Assembly (NCBI GenBank): GCA_030267965.1
Contig: BRYA01001150.1
Location: 1 to 15,148 of the forward strand
Source of the DNA: Triparma columacea
Taxonomy: Eukaryota; Sar; Bolidophyceae; Parmales; Triparmaceae
Length of the DNA stretch: 15,148 bases
Direction: 5' to 3'
Under the pieces are notes generated by a model that was given only the letters and a program-made list of their open reading frames with translations, was not told where the DNA came from and searched no databases. Below are positions 8,881-15,148 of the stretch, piece after piece. The number at the start of each line of letters is the position of its first letter. Position 1 is the stretch's first letter. The position numbers were made by a program, and so were the translations under genes.

Positions 8881-11800
8881 TTATATATTCCCCCTCCTGT
8901 ACCCGTCCAACAACCCCGCAAGCCTCTTCGCTTCCCTCTTTGCTACATTGTCCTTCATGTCGATGAGACCCATGAACATGACGCTGCTGACTTTGTTATC
9001 TCCCTCCCCTCCCCTCTTCTCTTCTTCCTCCCCTCCCCCTCCCCTAACCCTCTCCCCGCAGATTCTATCTGCAAGCTTAGCAAAGCTCTCGTGGCAGAGC
9101 AGGCACCTCTTGAGCCTCCCCTCACCTTCAACGTCCACGCCGACACCGAATCCGTTGCCCCCAGAAAGGCACGTCTGAAAAACTAGCCTTCCGAAGCACT
9201 CCAAGATTGTTGCGAATGTGGCCATAGCCATGCCAGCGAAAGGACGCCCTCTAATTGCCGTGCTGCTCCCGCTTGTCGTATCCTCGAAGTCGCCCCCGTC
9301 CCCATCCTCCCCTCCAAGAATTATCTTGCAAAGTACCCGAAGGAGACTTCCGCAGTTGTCGAGCTTCAGCCTCTTGACCTCCACAGTCTTCAAGAAGTCT
9401 ACCACGACGGCTGCTCCCTCCATGGCCCCGTCTTCATCGTCGTCGACAATGTTCTCCATCTCCTCCAGTGCCCCTCTAACGTCCCCTTCGCTCCACATGC
9501 CCCTTAGCTTCTCCAACTTGTCCATTCTATCTCCAAGGCAAGTGCTCAGACCGAGTCTACCAAGCAGGATTTGCCCGATGACCTGGTCATCCATGCTCCC
9601 ATCTTCCATGCGATTTTTCCCGTCCCGCGCATTGCCCCCGTGGAAGTTAGATACTGGAAGGTTATAGTTCAGGCTGCTGTCACCTTTCCCCCTCGCCTTC
9701 CCTCCCGCTTCACTCCTCCCACTATTCTTCCTCCCGTCCTCCTTGCTGAAGCTGACCTCCTTCTCTTCGTCCCCCTCAGTGGGTCGCTTGATTTTGTTTT
9801 CCTTCTCGGGGTCTCCGTCTCCCTCCCTGACGGCCTTCTGCGCAGCCACAATGGCGTCTTCAAGTAAACCGGCGTTCACCTCTCCACCAGGAAACACCGC
9901 TTTCCCGGCGTCAGAAGCCGCCTCCTTTGTGGGCGAGCAGCCGCTTGCGGGAGAAGCTGCCCCCATTGCAGCGGCGAAGTCGTAGATGTGCCCCAAGTTA
10001 GCCCTGGAACTGTCGTCGTTTGATGTGTTTGAGGAGTTAAGGGAAGTGAAAGACGGAGACATTGAATCGTCTGCGTCGAGGTCCCGCGCGGATGACGCTA
10101 CAACTGCGTCCACAATATTCATTGCCGCAGTGTCAGAGAGAAAGTCATCGTCGTACTCATCCCTATCCCCGTCTCTACCTCCATCCCCGGCTCCCCTCTT
10201 GTACTCGTTCGGCATAATAACATCATCCTCTCCATCGTAGTCTCCACCCCGGCCCCCACAATCCTTGCTCTCGTCGTTGTAATAAAACGTCGGCGGAACG
10301 GGGGACTCCCTCTCCATGGCTGCCCGGCTCACTACTCCTCCCATGAGTCTCCTCCCGCCTTGCTTGGCTTCAGACGATGGGGGAGTCTCCACGATATACT
10401 TTTGCTGCGGGGAGGGAGTTCTTCTGTGCTGATAATTGCCCCCCCCCGTCACACCACTGACTTTCTTTTCGTCTCCCCCTCCCCCCCCTCCGCTCCCCGA
10501 GACTCCGACTCCAACAATTCCGACTCCCAAGTTTGAATGCGCCGGGGACTTCGTCGACCTCTGCCTCCCCCCCCTACCTCTTGCATCCATGTCTCCCCTA
10601 CTCCTCGATGGCGTTGCCCTCGCGGGGGAGGTTTCGTATTTATGGCCATCAATGCCCCCGATTCCGGCCCCTGCCCTTCCAACCATGCCCCCCCTCTGTG
10701 GTAGCGAGTCAATTTCCACAGCGTGGACGCTGAAAAACTCGTCCTGGAAGCTCCCCACCACTAGCTGTCTGCTCTGGTTAACGACCATGTCTGCGACGGT
10801 GCCCCCCCACCTAGCATCGGCCCAGGCGTCGCACTTAACGCTTGGGTCAACCTCCCATGACCTCAGGCTTTCGTTCGTGGCGCTTAGCAGCTTAGCGGGG
10901 CCGCAGTCTCCCCCGTCTTCTTCGCCTTTCCCGTCCATCCAGCATATCCTGTTGACCTTGGAGGGGTCGTTGGGGGTCGAAGCCATAACGTCAAATTTCT
11001 CCATGTCAAGAAACTTGACCATGGAGTCCCCAGACGTGACTGCCATGAGAAATTCGGAAGGATTGAACTCGAAAGACGTAGGTCCGTTGTTTGATCCCTC
11101 CGAGGAGATGGAGAAGCTGTGGAGTTGCTTGCCGGCGATGAGGTCCCAGATCTTTAGGGTCCCATCAAGTTTGCTGCAGCTTGCCACCCACTGACCATCC
11201 GGCGAGAACCCGACGTCTGTCACGTAGCGCGAGTGCCCTTTGTACGTCTGAATGCAGCGTTTGTGCCTAACGTCCCACACTTTTACGTTGGTGTCGTCTC
11301 CCCCGCTAACAATGAACTCCCCATAAGGGTGGTAGTCGCAACCGTTTACCTGGGGGAGAGGGGGTAGGGGGGGGATGGACAGGAGAGGGGCTTTAGTACA
11401 AAAAGTATTTGCTATTGTGGCGGGCTCCCTTCAGAGCCCCCAGCCCCCGTCCATCCCAACCGAGCCCCCAGTCCCCCACCCCCCCACCCCCCCCACAAAC
11501 CCCACAAACCTCCACTCTCTCACCTTGGCGAGATGACCGTTCAAACTCCTGCACACCCTCCCCTCCGCGAGGTCAAAGATCTTTAAACTCCCTCCCTCGG
11601 ACGCGCTCAGCAGCTGCTCCGAGTTAGGGCTAAAGCATAGCCCCACTACCGAACTAGCATTGCCTCCCATGCTGTTGAGAGCCCCACTACCCCTACCAAC
11701 CCTCCACAGCTTGACGAGCTTGTCGTCTCCTCCTGTTGCAAACACGCTTCCCGCAGCGACGCCCCGCGAGAACTTGAGGCACCTAAAATAGAGCGGAGGA

Positions 11801-11967
11801 GTAGCAAGGGCGAGGGAAGTCAGGGAAAGGGGATCACTACAGCAATTTATCACGTCGCCACCACTCGTCCCGTCCCTCATCCGAAATCCAAATGCTCACC
11901 TGACAGTTTGCCCATGGCAAACCCCACTGTCCACAGCAAATACCGGATTGGAGCCATCAATTGGCAT
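8881..11967 (-). CDS. KATNB1: Katanin p80 WD40 regulatory subunit (KATNB1-like)
   Basis: The gene encodes the non-catalytic subunit of katanin, the AAA ATPase complex that severs microtubules at spindle poles and basal bodies. Exons: 11967-11900 (ATG 11967, first ATG after an in-frame TAG), 11782-11524 and 11349-8881 (stop TAA). Introns are GTGAGC...TTTTAG (117 nt, phase 2) and GTGAGA...CCCCAG (174 nt, phase 0). The product is 931 aa. Residues 17-325 form a WD40 propeller typical of katanin: ATGGDDKLVKLW, YHPYGEFIVSGGDDTNVKVW, CIQTYKGHSRYV, FSPDGQWVAS, KFLDMEKFDV. Residues 330-690 are a Gly/Asp/Ser-rich disordered linker. Residues 697-877 match the con80 domain that binds p60 (MDKLEKLRGMWSEGDVRGALE, VVVDFL, LKRCLLCHESFAKL). 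The total is longer than animal p80 (about 650 aa), mostly in the linker. A KEN sequence at about 625 could be an APC/C degron. The catalytic p60 is not in this window. Confidence 0.93.
11350..11523 (-). other. Katanin intron 2, G-rich then C-rich
   Basis: The 174-nt intron joins exons exactly where the third WD repeat continues (NGHLAK / VNGCDYHPYGEF). On the transcribed sense strand the 5' half holds many G runs and the 3' half is C-rich before CCCCCAG. An open frame reads through the first part of the intron but its Gly/Trp-rich product does not fit a WD repeat. Confidence 0.85.
11783..11899 (-). other. Katanin intron 1
   Basis: A 117-nt GT-AG intron (GTGAGC...CTATTTTAG). Removing it joins VCHGQTV to RCLKFSRG across a split AGG codon and restores the normal first strand of the first WD repeat. 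Without splicing, an ATG at 11880 would give a false N terminus that lacks this strand. Confidence 0.85.
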
Positions 11968-12168
11968 ATCGAACTCAAAAAAAAAATCCCCCTACGTTCT
12001 GATGTCGTCAAAGAAATACAGAACAGCAGTTCGCGGACGATGGAGATGTAGGTTACGACACAAATGCGAAGAATCCGTCAACTTATTCACACCAAGATTG
12101 GAATGATCCTCCTCTCGTTCTTGCTCCTCCGCTCCTCCGCTCCCAATTTCTCCTGAACAAAATTGAAC
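11968..12168. promoter_or_regulatory. Candidate bidirectional promoter, katanin / five-exon gene
   Basis: Only 201 bp separate the two divergent ATGs, so both 5' UTRs and core promoters must lie here unless they extend into the genes. It contains ATTGG (an inverted CCAAT) at about 12095, a near-palindromic TGATGTCGTCA at about 12000, a run of ten A beside the katanin start, and a CT-rich stretch before the plus-strand start. No clear TATA box was found. Confidence 0.5.
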
Positions 12169-13978
12169 ATGTCCAATCACCGTCGAAATGGCACCTCGTA
12201 CACTACTTCTGACGCGGCGAACGTGAGAAGTGCTCTTTCGCGGCAGATGAGTATGATGAATCTCGCGCATACTCCCTCCAAGAGGGTTTTCCCTGCCCTC
12301 AACTCTCCATCGGTCAGCAATCGTCCTAGAAGTGATGCTTTTGACCTTTCCGAGGATCCATCAGCTTTCCCTGCCCCCTCCACACCGAGCAAAACTTCGC
12401 TTGTCTCCGCTAAGCAGCCCACTCCAACCCTGTCGACCACTCAGAGCTGGAAAAGGATCAAAGGTATGTTGCCAATCTTGGTCGATGATAGGATCAACCA
12501 AGTTTTGCGTTTTTCCCTTCGTTATTGTGGCGTTTTGCCTTGCGAACGTTACGTGATGTGTGTTGATCGTACCGATTCTATGAAATTTATGTTTCAACTC
12601 GCTCGTAATTCAACTTTTCCCTCACAAAAACCCAACTGCCTCCGCTGCTACTCCTTCTCAGAGCTTCTTTACCAAGATCGTCTCGTAGTTCTGAACTTCC
12701 ATGAGCTCAAGCCAACGATGGTTGCGGTCCCGCTGCCTGATTGCCACTACGAGAACATGGTCGACTACATCGTAGAGTCAGATTCCGACTCTGAAGAGGA
12801 GGAGGAGTTGAAGGAGGTAAGAAAGGGTCTTATTTGGCACTGCAACTACCCCTTTGTACTTTCGCGCTCCCTTACAGTCCCCCCTTTTCTTGGCTAACCC
12901 TCGCACTTTCCCCCCTTTCCCCCCTTTCCTCCCTTCCCCATCTTCTCCACCTGCTCAGGTCCCTCCTCCCGTCTCTCCTACTCCTTCGACCTCCCCCATC
13001 TCAACCGTCTCTAAGATGCAGCCAAAGCCAATCCCAAAGTCCACGAGCGTACTTGCGTGCTACTCAGATACTCTCGTGCCGATCTCTTTCTCAACCATCA
13101 GCGGGATGGGAAACTACAACCAGAAGAGGTGAGAGCGGAAGAGAGGTTGAAAGAATGGAGCGTGGAGATGCGTAGCACGCCAAAGTTCTCCGAAAGCAGC
13201 AATTTTGCGTTTCTGCTGCAAATGAGCATAATTTGATTCACGCGGCCTGTCATCTCTTACCCGTATTGCAAACCCTCCTCCCCTCACCCTTCCCCGCCCA
13301 TCAAAGATTCTTCTTTGACAATTCCCTCGTTTTTTGCGCCGTCGAGAAGAGCAGGCTCAAGACGGTCGAAAAGAGCGTTGATCCCCTATCCTGCCGCTAC
13401 GGTGCGTGTCGTTATCGAATCCAAGTCCTTCGCCCTGACCTAACTCCGTCTCCGTCCCCCCATCCCCAAACCTCCCTTTCTTTCAAGGCAAGTTCCAAAT
13501 CAAGGCTAGGCTCAGGATCTCAGATTCTAGTGTCAGCACTCAGACTACCCTCCTTGACGTCCGCGTCGAGCTCAACGGTGCCATGTTCATGAGGCAGCTA
13601 GAGTCCTGCTTCCCGTTCTTGCAATCTGACGAGGCCCGTGTTGCCGCAGGAGACTCCGACAATGGCGAGGACGACTTGCAGGAGACTTACACCTACGACC
13701 AGAACGGTAACATCATCGATCACACGAGGACTGTCACGATCGTCGTCTGTAGGATCAACGTCAGCGATGTCCCCAACCCAGCTGCTGCGTGCCAGCCAGG
13801 CTGTGTGCCGACGAGCAGGCCCCGTATCATCACCGAGGAGACAGTCAACTTCTACCCGGTGAAGCTCGAGATCAACGACGACGATGACTTCCATGGAGTC
13901 GCTCCGTACATCCACTACGTCTACTGCAAGAATGACGTTCCTCTCTACTCCTGGCAGGAGACTGAGAAGAGTCCTTAG
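12169..13978 (+). CDS. Uncharacterised five-exon protein, 401 aa
   Basis: I do not recognise this protein. Exons 12169-12463, 12662-12816, 12959-13128, 13307-13401 and 13488-13978 (stop TAG) join in frame at four GT-AG introns (GTATGT, GTAAGA, GTGAGA, GTGCGT donors; pyrimidine-rich acceptors), with phases 1, 0, 2 and 1 all compatible, which is strong support. ATG 12169 has A at -3 and an in-frame TGA 15 nt upstream. Residues 1-95 are Ser/Thr/Pro-rich and disordered, with two TPSK sites fitting the CDK consensus. A short folded stretch (LLYQDRLVVLNFHEL) is followed by an acidic run, SDSDSEEEEE. A Pro/Ser linker leads to a compact C-terminal half from about 180 that alternates beta-like strands (FFFDNSLVFCAVEKSRL, KFQIKARLRI, LLDVRVELNG, TVTIVVCRINVSDV, VNFYPVKLEIN). 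No signal peptide or membrane helix. It is head-to-head with katanin. Confidence 0.8.
12464..12661 (+). other. Intron 1 of the five-exon gene, stop-free and in phase
   Basis: GTATGT donor after AAAG and a TTCTCAG acceptor. The length of 198 nt is a multiple of three and no stop occurs in the host frame, so an unspliced form would add 66 residues. The sequence is T-rich with a polypyrimidine 3' end, favouring an intron over an exon. Confidence 0.7.
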
Positions 13979-14085
13979 TCGGGGACGATTTGAATGGGGG
14001 GAAGAGATAGAGGGGTGCAATCGGAGGGAAAGGGAATCAGGGCGGCAAGCGAATCAAGACGGGGGTTGGAGGGGTGAGAATGCGA

Positions 14086-14091
14086 AATAAA
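14086..14091 (+). promoter_or_regulatory. AATAAA poly(A) signal of the five-exon gene
   Basis: AATAAA lies 108 nt after the plus-strand TAG and is followed within 30 nt by an A-rich stretch. It sits in the 190-bp space between the two convergent genes. Confidence 0.5.
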
Positions 14092-14168
14092 TAAGCTATG
14101 CAAAGGGTTACAAAAAAAATACATGCCCTACCCACCCTATCCCTATTCCCATCCTCGTTTCCTTTCCC

Positions 14169-15148
14169 TCAATCTGAGTCTGAGTCGATTGTGAGGTCAA
14201 TGACACCATCGCCGGTAGTTGGCTGAACAATTGCCGTCCAATCGTCATCGTCCAATAAAAGTTTCCTCTTCTTCACCTCATCGGCTTCCATGTTCCTGTT
14301 TGATTCTGGAAGTTCGGCCCCCCTCTCGCGCTTTGCTCCCACGTTGCCCTTAACCATCGCTTGCGGCTGTTCAGGAGCCTTTGATACGGCGTTCTTGGCC
14401 CTTCTCTTCCCTAGGTACTGCCTGAGAGAATCGTCTGGGATTCTTTTCCCTCCCTCCTCGCCCAACCTCAAAAGGCAAACATCGACGGGCAGTGCGCCGC
14501 TTTCACTGACGTTCCTGTGGTCGACTAAGAAGGTCTTGAGTAAAGCGAACGACTTGATCCCATGATCCTTCAAAACGATTCCATCAATGTCAAAAAGAAT
14601 ATCGTTGACCATGGCTGGAGAATCTTCGTTCTTGACGGCTGCGATTCTGCACCAGTACTCGGGGGCTTCGAATTTTATAGAATAGTCGAGCTTCGATCTC
14701 GTGATTCTTTCCTTGACTTCGACAATGGGTACGTAGGGGGCATTTAGTTCCTGCTTTGCAACCTCCTTCTTTGCTGAAACATTCTGTTTTGCCTTCACTT
14801 CGTATAACCCCATGGACTCGACGTTGTGGCCATTTACGTCCGCCGATTCATCCGAATGATCGTAGGTGACAGGGCGGACTTCAGCGTCAGCCTTCTTCTT
14901 CACCTTCTCCATCTCTACCTTCTGCTCCTCCTTTTCTTTCACCTCAACCACTTCCTCCTGCACCGCCTCAACATTTTGAACTTCCTCCACATCAATCTCT
15001 ACACTCTCCCTCGCCGCCTTCACTGTCGCCTTCTTCGTCGTGTCTCCCGCGGGCTCTTCATCTTCGTTCCACCCGATGGAAATTTCTGCACCCGCTTCCT
15101 CGCCCGCTTGGCTCGCCTTGAAGACTTCGGCGTCCTCCTTCCCCATCG
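14169..15148 (-). CDS. Charged, probably nuclear protein with C-terminal SUMO-interacting motif (5' end open)
   Basis: An uninterrupted frame of at least 325 codons ends at TGA 14171-14169. An ATG sits 2 nt from the window edge, so the true start may lie outside. Residues 1-110 are Glu/Lys/Val-rich and likely coiled-coil or disordered. Residues 135-250 look like a folded domain (YVPIVEVKERI, APEYWCRIAAVKN, ILFDIDGIVLKDHGIKSFALLKTFLVDH) that I cannot place in a family. Basic clusters GKRRAKN and KKRK (292-295) suggest nuclear import. The last 13 residues, DGVIDLTIDSDSD, fit the SUMO-interacting motif (hydrophobic V-I-D-L-T core followed by acidic/serine residues, as in PIAS proteins). A role with sumoylated chromatin proteins is an inference. 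It is convergent with the five-exon gene. Confidence 0.75.
   Translation of the reverse strand, partial: MGKEDAEVFKASQAGEEAGAEISIGWNEDEEPAGDTTKKATVKAARESVEIDVEEVQNVEAVQEEVVEVKEKEEQKVEMEKVKKKADAEVRPVTYDHSDESADVNGHNVESMGLYEVKAKQNVSAKKEVAKQELNAPYVPIVEVKERITRSKLDYSIKFEAPEYWCRIAAVKNEDSPAMVNDILFDIDGIVLKDHGIKSFALLKTFLVDHRNVSESGALPVDVCLLRLGEEGGKRIPDDSLRQYLGKRRAKNAVSKAPEQPQAMVKGNVGAKRERGAELPESNRNMEADEVKKRKLLLDDDDWTAIVQPTTGDGVIDLTIDSDSD

Noticed and set aside
10436..11194. A 252-codon plus-strand open frame
   Set aside because: It is antisense to the katanin WD40 region, and the Pro/Ser-rich product simply mirrors Gly-rich GC-biased coding on the other strand.
11431..11880. A stand-alone minus-strand WD protein starting at the ATG at 11880
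   Set aside because: Its first part is katanin intron 1 and its last part is intron 2; splicing joins the middle to exons at 11967-11900 and 11349 with a perfect WD-repeat fit.
13598..14020. A 140-codon minus-strand open frame
   Set aside because: It is antisense to exon 5 of the five-exon gene, whose frame is supported by matching splice phases.

Overview
The window looks like nuclear DNA of a unicellular eukaryote. The protein genes carry short GT-AG introns (86-198 nt), there are interstitial CCCTAA (TTAGGG-type) telomere-like arrays, one gene encodes a katanin p80 microtubule-severing subunit, and one encodes a large START-domain/multi-pass membrane protein of a style I associate with photosynthetic stramenopiles (bolidophytes, pelagophytes, diatoms). 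The stramenopile placement is an impression from protein style, not a proven assignment. No bacterial, viral or transposon coding sequence was recognised.

Layout. 1-930: a decayed coiled-coil reading frame on the minus strand, broken by frameshifts and six in-frame TAG codons. 1050-2100: a repeat island made of a 10-bp minisatellite, three diverged copies of a longer unit that each end in an ordered CCCTAA/CCCTGT/CCCGGA hexamer block, an 18-bp palindromic telomere-like tandem repeat, and a CCCAAC/TCCAAC hexamer array. 2287-8162 (minus): one very large gene encoding three START-like segments followed by two copies of a linker plus multi-pass membrane module (resembling XK-related scramblases), each copy ending in a basic RRxS phosphorylation-type tail. 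Its reading frame changes at about 3882-3934, by a true frameshift or a 53-nt intron. 8163-8880: gene-free spacer. 8881-11967 (minus): katanin p80 (KATNB1-like), three exons. 11968-12168: a 201-bp spacer between divergent starts. 12169-13978 (plus): a five-exon gene of unknown function, 401 aa. 14169-15148 (minus, 5' end open): a charged, probably nuclear protein ending in a textbook SUMO-interacting motif.

How the genes relate. Katanin and the unknown five-exon gene are head-to-head and could share a promoter. The unknown gene and the SIM protein are tail-to-tail. No pathway visibly links the genes, as is normal in a eukaryotic genome. The most unusual item is the START(3)-membrane(2) protein with its internal duplications and a Kemptide-identical phosphorylation motif.
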